A stretch of DNA of 64,000 bases from Palsa-504 sp963819785. GTDB lineage: Bacteria; Actinomycetota; Actinomycetes; Streptosporangiales; Streptosporangiaceae. The stretch lies in NCBI GenBank assembly GCA_963819785.1, contig CAWFXW010000016.1, forward strand, positions 186,001-250,000, in the 5' to 3' direction. How positions within the stretch are numbered: position 1 is the stretch's first letter; every line of letters starts with the position of its first letter. This document shows, one piece after another, positions 42,326-50,568 of the stretch. The translations under genes were made by a program, and so were the position numbers. A model generated the notes under the pieces. That model was not told the origin of the DNA. It worked only from the letters and a program-made list of their open reading frames with translations, and did not search any database.

Positions 42326-42638
42326 GACGATAACCGCGCTCCATGATCAAAAAGAGATTCGTATTCGTTTCCTCGCTGAATGTGCTCGCTGACTGCATGA
42401 TCGCGATGTATGACCTTGGCTGACCCGCGGGCGGTATTAGGCCCGATGTCGCCGAGCAGTTCGCAGACCTGAAGGAACTCCGGGGCTGCGTCTATTGCCA
42501 TGACCGACGCACGCCAGCCCGCACCGGGCCCGAATGTCGGTGGCGGCTGCTGTGATTCCTGTATGGCTAAGCGTGACGGCAAGAGCCGACGGCCTGCCGG
42601 GCGGCACCTATCCGCCGTGCGACAGCCGGAGCGGGTCG
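42326..42638. other. Intergenic between restriction remnant and toxin-antitoxin pair
   Basis: No convincing gene. A 71-codon minus-strand frame (42501-42289, MAIDAAPEFLQVCELLGDIG) looks protein-like and may be a fragment of something, but it has no recognisable family or good start site. Confidence 0.35.
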
Positions 42639-42673
42639 ACGACATCGACATAAGGAATCGTTATAATGAGGAG
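42639..42673 (+). promoter_or_regulatory. Leaderless promoter of the toxin-antitoxin operon
   Basis: ACGACA (42639-42644), a 17-base spacer, then a perfect TATAAT (42662-42667) only 6 bases before the GTG at 42674. Transcription should start at or beside the start codon. GAGGAG lies between and could also act as an SD if an upstream start is used. Confidence 0.6.
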
Positions 42674-43048
42674 GTGCGCTGGGAGATCCTGCTCCTTGAG
42701 CCGGTCAGCGACTGGTTCCTGGCCCTGTGCAAGGACGCCCCGCTCACGGCGGACAAGGTGGAGGAGGCCCTAGATGAGCTGGCCCTGTGCGGTCCGCAGC
42801 TCGGCAGGCCGCTGGTTGACCGCATTCACGGCAGCAAGATTCATAACCTAAAAGAGCTTCGTCCCCGGGTTCCTGGCAGCGCAGAGGTGCGCCTGCTCTT
42901 CGTATTCGACGCGGAGCGGGAGGCGATCGTGCTGGTTGCCGGGGACAAGGCCGGGCGCTGGCGCACCTGGTACGCCGAGGCGATCCCGCTCGCCGAGGAA
43001 CGGTACGCGGCTTACCAGCGAGAAGCCGAGGAGGAGGAAGAAGAATGA
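42674..43048 (+). CDS. RelE/HigB-type toxin
   Basis: 124 residues from GTG 42674. The sequence VRWEILLLEPVSDWFLALCK ... ADKVEEALDELALCGPQLGR, IHNLKELRP and VRLLFVFDAEREAIVLVAGD-KAGRWRTWY is typical of HigB-like RelE-fold ribosome-dependent mRNA interferases; the basic K/R-rich strand and the GRW motif are the usual catalytic patch. A longer frame from 42500 exists, but the promoter and the loss of similarity argue against it. It overlaps the antitoxin by 4 bases. Confidence 0.82.
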   Translation: MRWEILLLEPVSDWFLALCKDAPLTADKVEEALDELALCGPQLGRPLVDRIHGSKIHNLKELRPRVPGSAEVRLLFVFDAEREAIVLVAGDKAGRWRTWYAEAIPLAEERYAAYQREAEEEEEE

Positions 43049-43374
43049 AAGCTGTCCGCTGGGAGGACACCAAGCGGCAGGTCCGCGAGCTGAACCCGGA
43101 CTGGGATACACCGGAGCGGGTTGCGTCACGCGAGCGGAGCCGTGCGGCGATGCGCGCCGAGCAGCGCGGCTATCAGCTCGCGCAGCTGCGGAAGAACACC
43201 GGGCTGACCCAGGCTCAGGTCGCGGCCGTGATGGGCGTATCGCAGGCACGGGTGTCGCAGATCGAGCACGGCAAGGTGACCGAGGTGGATGCTATCCGCA
43301 GCTACGTCGAAGCCCTCGGCGGGACGGTCGACGTCGTAGCCCGGGTAGGCGACTGGACAGTCAGGGTCGCCTGA
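43045..43374 (+). CDS. XRE-family antitoxin (HigA-like)
   Basis: 109 residues. An N-terminal extension (KAVRWEDTKRQVRELNPDWD) likely wraps the toxin; the Cro/C1 HTH is at about 45-95 (LAQLRKNTGLTQAQVAAVMG VSQARVSQIEHGKVTEVDA). The C-terminal TVDVVARVGDWTVRVA is common in HigA partners. The toxin-first order is the hallmark of higBA. It should repress the operon by binding near the promoter. Confidence 0.85.
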   Translation: MKAVRWEDTKRQVRELNPDWDTPERVASRERSRAAMRAEQRGYQLAQLRKNTGLTQAQVAAVMGVSQARVSQIEHGKVTEVDAIRSYVEALGGTVDVVARVGDWTVRVA

Positions 43375-43388
43375 GCGCTGAACCTAAA

Positions 43389-43470
43389 GTGTGTCGTTAA
43401 CTGACACGGCGGACCTTGACTGCATTTTGCAGATATAGCTTCTGAACTGGGAAAACAGTCAGCAGCTCAG
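43389..43470 (+). repeat. 75-bp dispersed repeat, copy A
   Basis: It begins GTGTGTCGTTAACTGACACG, passes through CCTTGACTGCATTTTGCAG and ATATAGCTTCTGAACTGG, and ends AAAACAGTCAGC. It aligns with copy B at 44674-44748 over its whole length, with copy C (45063-45095) in its left half and with 41112-41140 in its right half. It starts shortly after the antitoxin stop codon. Confidence 0.75.
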
Positions 43471-43948
43471 GCTGTTCCGGTGAGTGGCGGCTAGCGTGCC
43501 CGCGCGCATCGCCAGTTTCATGATCATGGCCCGTTCTGGGCGCTTTGACGGCTCCGGCCCTACTTTGCCCTATCCTCGCCGCCATCGCGGCAGGGGCTCA
43601 CTGCACCTCAAGGTCGTATGATCTTGCTTCGCTGCGGGCGCTCCATCCTGACCTGCGGCCCGTCGCCAGCGATCAGGCACCAGCCGAGGACGGCGGCACT
43701 ACAGGACGGCAGCTCGTCGCGTTCCGGTGGATTCCTCCCCATACGGGCGGGGTAGACGATGAAACCCGCTGCGCCTCTCGGCGATCCCGTACAGCGAATT
43801 GTCTCCGCTGTCACGCAGACGTCACGGCGCTCAGATAATTCCGCCGCATCCGCGCGCGGCGTATCAGCGGCGACTCCCGGTGCTCTGCCCGGTGATGACG
43901 CCGGTGGCGCCTGCTGTTCCGGACATCGACCGAGCGAGGGAAGCAGAC
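43471..43948. other. Intergenic, no supported gene
   Basis: Follows repeat copy A. Short ORFs on both strands lack protein-like composition. No clear hairpin terminator or promoter noticed beyond an SD (GAGGGAAG) for the gene at 43949. Confidence 0.4.
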
Positions 43949-44545
43949 ATGACAGTCCAGCGGAACCCTATCCATAGCCAGTCAGCCCGGTTTCTGGCCG
44001 GCGGGGCGAAACGAGTGCGCGGCACCGTGATGCTCTTTCCTGGCGAGGTGGCCGCCGTGGCCAACCCGGCGGAGTGGTTGAGCTACGCCCTCACGGGCAT
44101 CTACCTGACCATCGCTCTCCTCCTGTTCCACACGATGGGGTACCTGGGTATCGCCATCGGATCCCTTGTCGCGTGGGGAGCCGGACACGTCATTATCAGG
44201 ACGCGGGCGATCAGGAAGGCGGCGGCGGGCGGCGGCGTGACGGTCATCCCGCTCGACCTGATCACCAGCATCTGGACCAGGAGGCTCACCGGGATCGCCG
44301 GGCGGCTCGGCTGCCGGAGCCTCCTGGTGGCGACGGCGGACGGAGCGGAGCATGAGTTCCGCGGGAAAATGGGCGGCTGGCCCTCCTATCTCACCGGCGC
44401 CCTGACCGCGCGCGGCCGCGAGGTGCGCGCCACGCCCGAGGGCGTCGTGATCATCATGGCGGGCGGGGCCGGTGGCAGTAATGCCTCGGTTCAGAAGCTG
44501 GGCCATTCCTCTCTGGGCGGCGGGGAACGGCCGTTACCCCTGTGA
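43949..44545 (+). CDS. Small membrane protein of unknown function
   Basis: 198 residues. The ATG at 43949 has GAGGGAAG upstream; a longer frame from 43799 is less likely. After about 40 polar residues there are two adjacent TM helices (LTGIYLTIALLLFHTMGYLG; AIGSLVAWGAGHVIIRT) and a soluble C-terminal part (LDLITSIWTRRLTGIAGRLG ... VATADGAEHEFRGKMGGWPS) that could be a PH/GRAM-like beta domain. No family recognised. It lies between copies of the 75-bp repeat. Confidence 0.6.
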   Translation: MTVQRNPIHSQSARFLAGGAKRVRGTVMLFPGEVAAVANPAEWLSYALTGIYLTIALLLFHTMGYLGIAIGSLVAWGAGHVIIRTRAIRKAAAGGGVTVIPLDLITSIWTRRLTGIAGRLGCRSLLVATADGAEHEFRGKMGGWPSYLTGALTARGREVRATPEGVVIIMAGGAGGSNASVQKLGHSSLGGGERPLPL

Positions 44546-44673
44546 TGGGGTCAGAGCCGGATTGTCGCCTCAATAGTCAGACGGCGAGGCCGGTTCACGT
44601 TTTCGGACTTGGCACCATGCCTTATTTGCCCGTTTCTGGCCATAATCATGGCTCCAGCCCCCGGACGCCAGCA

Positions 44674-44748
44674 TGTGTGTGATTATCGCTTGCACTGCAG
44701 AGCCTTGACGCGCTCGCAAATATAGCTGTTGAGCTGGAAAACAGTCAG
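44674..44748 (+). repeat. 75-bp dispersed repeat, copy B
   Basis: GTGTGTGATTATCGCTTGCA, then CCTTGACGCG, GCAAATATAGCTGTTGAGCT and AAAACAGTCAGC. Aligns end to end with copy A with roughly one change every four or five bases. Confidence 0.75.
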
Positions 44749-45062
44749 CGGCGGCAGGAGTGATCCCGTTGGCAGAGGCGTCCCCGGCGCGACCCCGGGG
44801 CCCGGGCTCCGGCGGCGGCATGCCCGACAGCCGGCGGCTGAATGTCCCATGCGATGTCCCGCAGGGCACGCCAACCTCCGGCCGCTAATCAGCCACACCA
44901 GCCCGTCACGCCCACAGCACACCACCCCTCCGCCGGCTGTACCTGTCAGCGGCGACCGGCGCGCACCCGCCAGCTCCATGAGCTGGCCAGTTCCGGGCAG
45001 TATCCGCCAGCTTCTGGCCATTGGCCATGAGCACGGCCCTCCCAAGCCCGAGCGGCCACTAA

Positions 45063-45095
45063 GTGTGTAGTTATCGTTTGCACGGCGGATCGTCG
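45063..45095 (+). repeat. 75-bp dispersed repeat, partial copy C
   Basis: AAGTGTGTAGTTATCGTTTG-CACGGCGGATCG matches the left half of copies A and B. The right half is absent. Confidence 0.6.
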
Positions 45096-45130
45096 GGGCC
45101 GGGTTCGGGGAAGGGGTCTGGGAGCACGCG

Positions 45131-45156
45131 CCACGGTCCGTTCGGAAGAAATAAAA
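45131..45156 (+). repeat. Dispersed element CCACGG-N-CCGTTCGG + A-rich tail, copy 3
   Basis: CCACGGTCCGTTCGG followed by AAGAAATAAAAGAAG, the same core and A-rich tail as at 10120 and 26361. Intergenic here. Confidence 0.6.
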
Positions 45157-45221
45157 GAAGGGGCGGTGAGAACATTATAACGCATATCAAGCTTACTGTA
45201 ATCTAGTATACGAACAAATGT

Positions 45222-46124
45222 TCAGGCGAGGCGGGTGACTTCTACGGTGACGGAGGAGGCGCCGGCGGGGGCGCCGTGGTAGATGCCTTTGAGGGGCGGG
45301 ACGTCGGCGTAGTCGCGGCCGCGGGCGACGACGACGTGGCGCTCGCGGACCGGGGCGCCGCTGGTCGGGTCGAGGGGGCGCCAGGTGCCGGTCCAGTACT
45401 CGACCCAGGCGTGGCTCTCCCCTACGGCGGTCTGGCCGGGCTCGGCGGCGGGGTTGGGGTGCAGGTAGCCGGAGACGTACCGGGCGGGCAGGCCGGCCGC
45501 GCGGAGCAGGGCCACGGTGACGTGAGCCAGGTCCTGGCAGACGCCCTGGCCCTGGTCCCAGGCCTCCTGCGCGTTGGTGCGGACGCCGGTGGTGCCCGGC
45601 ATGTAGCCGACCTGGGTCCGGACCCGGGTGGCGATCTCCTCCGCCGTTGCTACGGGGTCGGCGCCGTGCAGGGCGTCGATGACGATGGCGGCGACGGCGG
45701 GGGTCACCGTGGTCAGCGGGGTAGTGAGCAGGTATTCGAGCAGGCGGGTCTCGGCCGCCTGCCGGCGCAGGTCCGCCCAGGGCAGCGGGGCGGGGTCCAT
45801 GGGGTCCATGGGGTCCAAGGGGGGCAAGGGATCCACGGGGGCCAAGGGGTCGAGGTCGCCGTTGGCCTGGCCGGTCTCGACCGTGGCCCGGGCGGTGATG
45901 ACCAGGTCGCGGTGGGGCTCGGTGATCTCGAACACGCTGACGTAGGTGCCCCAGTAGTCGCAGTAGGTCCAGACCGGGACGCCGCGGCCGGCCTCGACCC
46001 GGGACTCGAGCGTGATCTGGGCGGGCAGGGTCAGCGGGGTCATCCGGGCCTCGTTGAACGAGGTGCGGACCGCTTCGGTGTAGCTGACCCTGGTGGTGTG
46101 CACCACCCGCAGCCGCCATCCCAC
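45222..46124 (-). CDS. Transglutaminase-like cysteine protease family protein
   Basis: 300 residues, GTG start at 46124 immediately after the alpha-E stop. An N-terminal beta domain (WRLRVVHTTRVSYTEAVRTS) and a transglutaminase core with the catalytic Cys in GQGVCQDLAHVTVALLRAAG, His in GESHAWVEYW and Asp in RPLDPTSG. A 9-bp tandem repeat gives the linker PLDPMDPMDPAPL near residue 125. It is the third gene of a conserved trio with alpha-E and circularly permuted ATP-grasp proteins (compare M. tuberculosis Rv2409c-Rv2411c), proposed to make and trim a peptide or amide modification. Confidence 0.9.
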   Translation of the reverse strand: MGWRLRVVHTTRVSYTEAVRTSFNEARMTPLTLPAQITLESRVEAGRGVPVWTYCDYWGTYVSVFEITEPHRDLVITARATVETGQANGDLDPLAPVDPLPPLDPMDPMDPAPLPWADLRRQAAETRLLEYLLTTPLTTVTPAVAAIVIDALHGADPVATAEEIATRVRTQVGYMPGTTGVRTNAQEAWDQGQGVCQDLAHVTVALLRAAGLPARYVSGYLHPNPAAEPGQTAVGESHAWVEYWTGTWRPLDPTSGAPVRERHVVVARGRDYADVPPLKGIYHGAPAGASSVTVEVTRLA

Positions 46125-46125
46125 C

Positions 46126-47136
46126 TCAGCCGTCCCGTTCCCAGGCGACCGGCGCCTCGTACTGGAAGTACCGCCGGGTGATCGCATCGCAGGCTTCCAC
46201 GCAGGTGGCCTGCAGGGCGCCGAGGAGTTCGGGGAGCTCGCCGGGGAGCTGGGCCGGGTCGGCGTACTCCAGCCGGGTGCGCAGCTGGCCGACCGGCCGC
46301 CGGGCCGGATCGTCGACGCCGGCCCGGACCGGTCCGGGATTCAGGGCCACCAGGCATTCCTCCGCGGTCACCAGGGAGTGCAGCACCGACCGCGGGAACA
46401 GCCGGTCCAGCAGCAGGAACTCCGCGACCCTGGCCGGCTCGGCGGCCCAGCCGTGGGTGCGGATGAACGACTCGTAGGCGCCGCAGGCGTGCAACAGCAG
46501 CGGCCAGCCCATGTCCTGCGGGGCGGGCACCCGGGCCAGCAGCAGCCGGGCGGTCATGTCGGCGCGCTCCAGGGACCGGCCGATGACCAGGAAGCGCCAG
46601 GCGTCGTCGTGGCTCATGGTCGAGTCGGCCAGGCCGAAGAACAGCGCGGCCCGCTCGCGGATGAAGCGCAGGTAGACGTGGGGGCCGAGGCGTTCGGCGG
46701 CGCGGCGCTGACCGGTCAGGCCGTGGCCGGTGACATTGAGGCACTCCCACATCTCGCTGGAGATGACCTCCCGGATGCCGCGCGCGCCGGACCGGGCGGC
46801 CAGGACCGCGCCGGCGATCGCGCTCGGGCTCCTGGGGTCGTAGGCCAGCCGGGCCAGTGCGGTGCCCACATCCGGGCCGGGGTCAGGGTTCTCGGTGCCG
46901 GGGTCCTCGGTGCCGGGGTTCTCGGTGCCGGGGTTCTCGGCGCCGGGGTTCTCGGTGGCCGGGGAACCGACGCCGAGCAGGCCGAACAGCGGGGCGCAGT
47001 CTTGGTTGCCATGGGGATCGCTGAGGATCCGGTGCACGTAGACGTCGATCAGGCGGGCGGTGTCGTCGGCCCGTTCGACGTAGCGCCCGGTCCAGAACAG
47101 GGTTTCCGCCATCCGGCTGAGCAGTTCGTCGTTCAC
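46126..47136 (-). CDS. Alpha-E domain protein (DUF403)
   Basis: 336 residues, start GTG 47136 (VNDELLSRMAETLFWTGRYV). All-helical alpha-E domain: ERADDTARLIDVYVHRIL, VLAARSGARGIREVISSEMW, IRERAALFFGLADSTMSHDD, FLVIGRSLERADMTARLLLA, ending YFQYEAPVAWERDG. Residues about 58-88 hold a five-residue tandem repeat (ENPGT/ENPGA/EDPGT) from a 15-bp minisatellite at 46880-46970. In this sequence its frame is continuous with the upstream ATP-grasp gene only because of a frameshift in that gene. Function inferred from its partners. Confidence 0.88.
   Translation of the reverse strand: MNDELLSRMAETLFWTGRYVERADDTARLIDVYVHRILSDPHGNQDCAPLFGLLGVGSPATENPGAENPGTENPGTEDPGTENPDPGPDVGTALARLAYDPRSPSAIAGAVLAARSGARGIREVISSEMWECLNVTGHGLTGQRRAAERLGPHVYLRFIRERAALFFGLADSTMSHDDAWRFLVIGRSLERADMTARLLLARVPAPQDMGWPLLLHACGAYESFIRTHGWAAEPARVAEFLLLDRLFPRSVLHSLVTAEECLVALNPGPVRAGVDDPARRPVGQLRTRLEYADPAQLPGELPELLGALQATCVEACDAITRRYFQYEAPVAWERDG
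46880..46970. repeat. 15-bp tandem repeat in the alpha-E gene
   Basis: About five units of GGGGTTCTCGGTGCC with small changes, in frame, coding for ENPGT-type pentapeptides. Confidence 0.75.
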
Positions 47137-48663
47137 TGGTCCGGGCCGCTCTGGCGGCTGATGGCCGAGGTCGCGCGGGACTGCGGCGCGGCCAGGAGCG
47201 GGAAGGCGATGTTTGCCGCGGCCGGGCGGTGGGACTGGGGGCCGGACAGGACCCAGGTGTCCTTGGACCCGCCGCCCTGGCTGGAGTTGACCACCAGCTC
47301 GCCCTCGGGGAGCGCGACCCGGGTCAGGCCGCCGGGCAGCACCCAGAACGTCGTCGCCGTCGTTGACCGCGAACGGCCGCAGGTCGATGTGCCGCGGCGC
47401 CAGGAACTCGCCGATCAGTACCGGCGAGGTGGACAGGGCCACCGGGCGCTGCGCCACCCAGCCGCGCGGGTCGGCGGCCACCCGCTCGCGGAGCACGGCG
47501 AGCTCGGTGCTGGTGGCCCGGGGGCCGATGACGATACCGGCGCCGCCCGCGCCGTCGACCGGCTTGACCACCAGTTCGTCCAGGCTGTCCAGGGCCCACC
47601 GCAGGGTCTGGGGATCGTCGAGCCGGTAGGACTCGACGTTGTGCAGGATCGGTTGTTCATTGAGGTAGTAGCGGATCAGGTCGGGGATGTAGGTGTAGAC
47701 GAGCTTGTCGTCGGCCACCCCGTTGCCGACGCCGTTGGCGATCGTGACGTTCCCGGCCCGCGCGGCGTTGATCACGCCCGGGCAGCCGATCACCGAGTCG
47801 GGCCGGAAGTGCAGCGGGTCGAGGAACTCGTCGTCGACCCGGCGGTAGATCACGTCGACGGGGCGCCGGCCGCGGGTGGTGTGCACGTAGACCTTGTTCC
47901 TGGCGCAGAACAGGTCCCGGCCCTCGACCAGCTCGACGCCCATCAGCCGGGCCAGCAGGGTGTGCTCGAAGTAGGCGGCGTTGTGCACGCCCGGGGTGAG
48001 TACCACCACCACCGGGTCTTCTTTCGCCGCTGCGGCGCGGAGGGCGGCCAGCAGTCTGCTCGGGTACTCCTCGACCTCGCGGACGCTCTGCTCGGCGAAC
48101 AGCGCCGGGAACGTCCGGGTCATGGCCAGCCGGTTCTCGATCACGTAGCTGACCCCGGACGGCACCCGGACGTTGTCCTCCAGGACCCGGAACTGGCCGG
48201 CCTCGTCGCGGACGAGATCGATGCCGGCCACGTGGACGCGGACGCCGTTCGGCGGGGTGAAGTCGGCGACCTCCCGGCGGAAGCGCGGGGAGGTGTAGAT
48301 CAGCCGCCAGGGCAGCACGCCGTCTTCGAAGGCGCGCCCGGCCCCGTACACGTCGGCCAGGAACGCCTCCAGGGCCCGGACCCGCTGGCGGACGCCCCGG
48401 CTGATGTGGTCCCACTCGACCGCGTCGATGACCCGGGGGATCAGGTCGAGCGGGAAGGGCCGCTCCTCGCCGGCGAAGTCGTAGGTCACCCCGCGGTCGG
48501 TGAACACCCGGGCCAGCTGGTCGGCGCGGAAGCGCAGCTCGGCCGGGTCCATCGGCTGCAGCACGCTGATTATGCTGTGATAGGGCCGACGGGGCTGGCC
48601 CGGTGCGGCGAACATCTCGTCCCAGGCTTCGGCCAGCCGGTAGCTGTCGAAAATGTCCGCCAT
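47133..48663 (-). pseudogene. Circularly permuted ATP-grasp protein (DUF404/407 type), frameshifted in this sequence
   Basis: The long N-terminal part is normal: MADIFDSYRLAEAWDEMFAA, WDHISRGVRQRVRALEAFLA, LVRDEAGQFRVLEDNVRVPS, KPVDGAGGAGIVIGPRAT, APRHIDLRPFAVNDGDD. Then the frame should continue VWVLPGGLTRVALPEGELVV, NSSQGGGSKDTWVL, and it does, but one frame over (47133-47345). An extra base near 47346 (GTTCTGG for GTCTGG) explains it. The shifted-back frame ends at a TGA overlapping the alpha-E GTG by 4 bases, as expected for the true gene. It may be a functional gene with a sequencing error or a recent lesion. Confidence 0.88.
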
Positions 48664-48729
48664 AACGGCACGCTACGGTGGGCGTGTGTACCACGCGTCA
48701 CGGGCGTGTTTCCGTTTGTTTCGCGGTCC

Positions 48730-50130
48730 TTAACTAAACCGGGCGATCTGGCGCATCTTGTTCATGGCGTCCAGGGCGGCGACTTTATACGCCTCGGCCA
48801 GGGTCGGGTAGTTGAACACCGCGTCGACCAGGTAGTCGACGGTGCCGCCGCAGCCCATGACGGCCTGGCCGATGTGGATCAGCTCGGTGGCCCCGGTGCC
48901 GAACACGTGCACGCCGAGCAGCCGGTGGTCGTCCAGGCAGACCAGGAGCTTGAGCACACCGTAGGAATCGCCGATGATCTGGCCGCGGGCCAGCTCGCGG
49001 TAGCGGGAGATGCCCGCCTCGAACGGCACGTTCTCGTGGGTGAGCTCTTCCTCGGTGCGGCCCACGAAGCTGATCTCGGGGATGGTGTAGATGCCGATCG
49101 GCTGGGTCTTGCCCAGGCCGTGCAGCGGCTCGCCGCACGCGTCGTGGGCCGCGATCCGGCCCTGCTCCATCGAGGTGGCGGCCAGGGCGGGGAAGCCGAT
49201 CACGTCGCCCACCGCGTAGATGTGCGGGACCGGGGTGCGGAACATGTCGTCGACCGCGATCCGGCCGCGCTTGTCCGCGGTCAGGCCCGCGTTCTCGAGC
49301 TTGAGTTCCTCGGTTGAGCCCTGGCGGCCGGCCGAGTACATGACGGTCTCGGCGGGGAGCTTCTTGCCGCTGGCCAGTGTGGCGATGGCGCCCTCGGGCC
49401 GGGCCTCGACCGAGGACACGGTCTCGCCGAACCGGAACGTGACGGCCAGGTCGCGCAGATGGTACTTGAGCGCCTCGACCACCTCGACGTCGCAGAACTC
49501 CAGCATCCGGTCGCGCTGCTCGACCACGGTGACCTTGGTGCCCAGGGCGGCGAACATCGACGCGTACTCGATGCCGATCACCCCGGCGCCCGCCACCACC
49601 ATCGACCGCGGCACCTTCTCCAGGTGGACGATCCCGTCGGAATCCATCACGGTGCGCTCGTCAAACTCGACGCTGGCGGGCCGGGCGGGCCGGGTGCCGG
49701 TGGCGATCACGATCTTGTCCGCGCTGGCCAGCCGGCTGCGGCCGTCGCCGCTGTCGACCTCGACCGTGTGCGGGTCGGTGAATCTGCCGGTCCCGGTCAG
49801 CACGGTGACCCGGTTGCGGGTCAACTGGCTGCGCACCACGTCCATCTCGCGGCCGACCACGTGGGTAGTCCGCGCGGCCAGGTCGGCGATGGTGATCTCG
49901 TCCTTGACCCGGTAGCTCTGCCCGTACATCTCCCGCTGATCCAGGCCGGTCAGGTACAGGATCGCCTCGCGCAGGGTCTTGGACGGGATCGTGCCGGTGT
50001 TCAGGCACACGCCGCCGATCATGTCCTTGCGCTCGACGATCGCCACCCGCCGATCGAGCTTGGCCGCGGCGATGGCCGCCTTCTGGCCGCCGGGACCGGA
50101 CCCGATCACCAGGACGTCGTAGTCGTACAC
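48730..50130 (-). CDS. sthA: Soluble pyridine nucleotide transhydrogenase
   Basis: 466-residue flavoprotein of the dihydrolipoamide-dehydrogenase fold. FAD-binding DVLVIGSGPGGQKAAIAAAK; the usual redox Cys pair is replaced, GGVCLNTGTIPSKTLREAIL (Cys then Thr where disulfide enzymes have the second Cys), which is diagnostic of SthA. NAD(P) loop VVAGAGVIGIEYASMFAALG, second FAD loop IYAVGDVIGFPALAATSMEQ, dimerisation domain NYPTLAEAYKVAALDAMNKM. It moves hydride between NADPH and NAD+ in the cytoplasm. Monocistronic in context. Confidence 0.92.
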   Translation of the reverse strand: MYDYDVLVIGSGPGGQKAAIAAAKLDRRVAIVERKDMIGGVCLNTGTIPSKTLREAILYLTGLDQREMYGQSYRVKDEITIADLAARTTHVVGREMDVVRSQLTRNRVTVLTGTGRFTDPHTVEVDSGDGRSRLASADKIVIATGTRPARPASVEFDERTVMDSDGIVHLEKVPRSMVVAGAGVIGIEYASMFAALGTKVTVVEQRDRMLEFCDVEVVEALKYHLRDLAVTFRFGETVSSVEARPEGAIATLASGKKLPAETVMYSAGRQGSTEELKLENAGLTADKRGRIAVDDMFRTPVPHIYAVGDVIGFPALAATSMEQGRIAAHDACGEPLHGLGKTQPIGIYTIPEISFVGRTEEELTHENVPFEAGISRYRELARGQIIGDSYGVLKLLVCLDDHRLLGVHVFGTGATELIHIGQAVMGCGGTVDYLVDAVFNYPTLAEAYKVAALDAMNKMRQIARFS

Positions 50131-50186
50131 ATGATCCAGTGTGACCAGTGCCCGCGTGGCTGGGAAGGGCCCGGCCCGCTTACGGC

Positions 50187-50381
50187 CTACTTCTTGAAGG
50201 CGGCCTTGACGTTCTTGCCCGCGTCCTTGACCTGCTCGCCGACCTGGCGGCCCGCGCCCTCGACGCGCTCGGCCCGGCCCTCGCCCTCCAGGTACGGGTC
50301 GTTCATGGCCCGGCCGGCGTCCTGCTTGGCCCGGCCGCGGCCCATCATGAACTTGTTCCGCATCTTGTCGATGAAACCCAT
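50187..50381 (-). CDS. CsbD-like stress protein
   Basis: 64 residues, highly charged: MGFIDKMRNKFMMGRGRAKQ, then EGEGRAERVEGAGRQVGEQV-KDAGKNVKAAFKK. The pattern (K/R-rich start, GxxxEGxGR..VGE..KDAGKNVK) is that of the CsbD family of small general-stress proteins. GGGAGA lies upstream of the ATG at 50381; longer frames have no similarity. Confidence 0.78.
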   Translation of the reverse strand: MGFIDKMRNKFMMGRGRAKQDAGRAMNDPYLEGEGRAERVEGAGRQVGEQVKDAGKNVKAAFKK

Positions 50382-50520
50382 GTCGTCTCCCTTTGCCTCC
50401 GTAGAAGCCGTTCTACTGCCCCGATCCGAGCCGATTAACCTGGAACGGTGCCCCTGGTCTCGCTGATCGCGTCGGTCATCCACCCCGAGGCCGGGCATGG
50501 GGCGGGGGTGGCGGAAAGGG

Positions 50521-50552
50521 CAGCGGAGGCGAGGGGTGCCTCGCCTCCGCTG
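50521..50552 (-). terminator. GC-rich hairpin after the secreted-protein gene
   Basis: Perfect 14-bp stem (CAGCGGAGGCGAGG, arms 50521-50534 and 50539-50552) with a 4-base loop, 17 bases after the stop of the gene at 50569. No U-tract, as is common for actinobacterial hairpin terminators. Confidence 0.75.
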
Positions 50553-50568
50553 GGTTAAGGGGTGGGTG

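Larger units (their letters stand above)
44546..45221. other. Repeat-rich intergenic region
   Basis: No gene. It contains repeat copies B and C, two related CTGGCCAT-type patches (44636-44645 and 45015-45025), a CCACGG/CCGTTCGG element (45131) and, at 45160-45215, a strikingly AT-rich stretch with TTATAA and TACTGTAATCTAGTATACG. The AT-rich stretch lies just downstream of the transglutaminase stop. Confidence 0.55.

Noticed and set aside
42289..42501. 71-codon minus-strand frame (MAIDAAPEFLQVCELLGDIG)
   Set aside because: Protein-like composition but no family, no clear SD; kept only as a remark in the intergenic entry.
43397..45185. Similar short minus-strand ORFs (FPVQKLYLQN, FPAQQLYLRA types)
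   Set aside because: Their similarity comes from the 75-bp DNA repeat, not from protein conservation; the frames are not kept consistently among copies.
46126..48663. Genuine fusion of permuted ATP-grasp and alpha-E domains
   Set aside because: The continuous frame passes through about 70 nonsense codons, while the expected sequence exists in the next frame; a single-base insertion explains it.
46093..49317. 1074-codon open frame on the plus strand
   Set aside because: Antisense shadow of the alpha-E, permuted ATP-grasp and sthA genes; composition is Gly/Arg/Val-rich nonsense.
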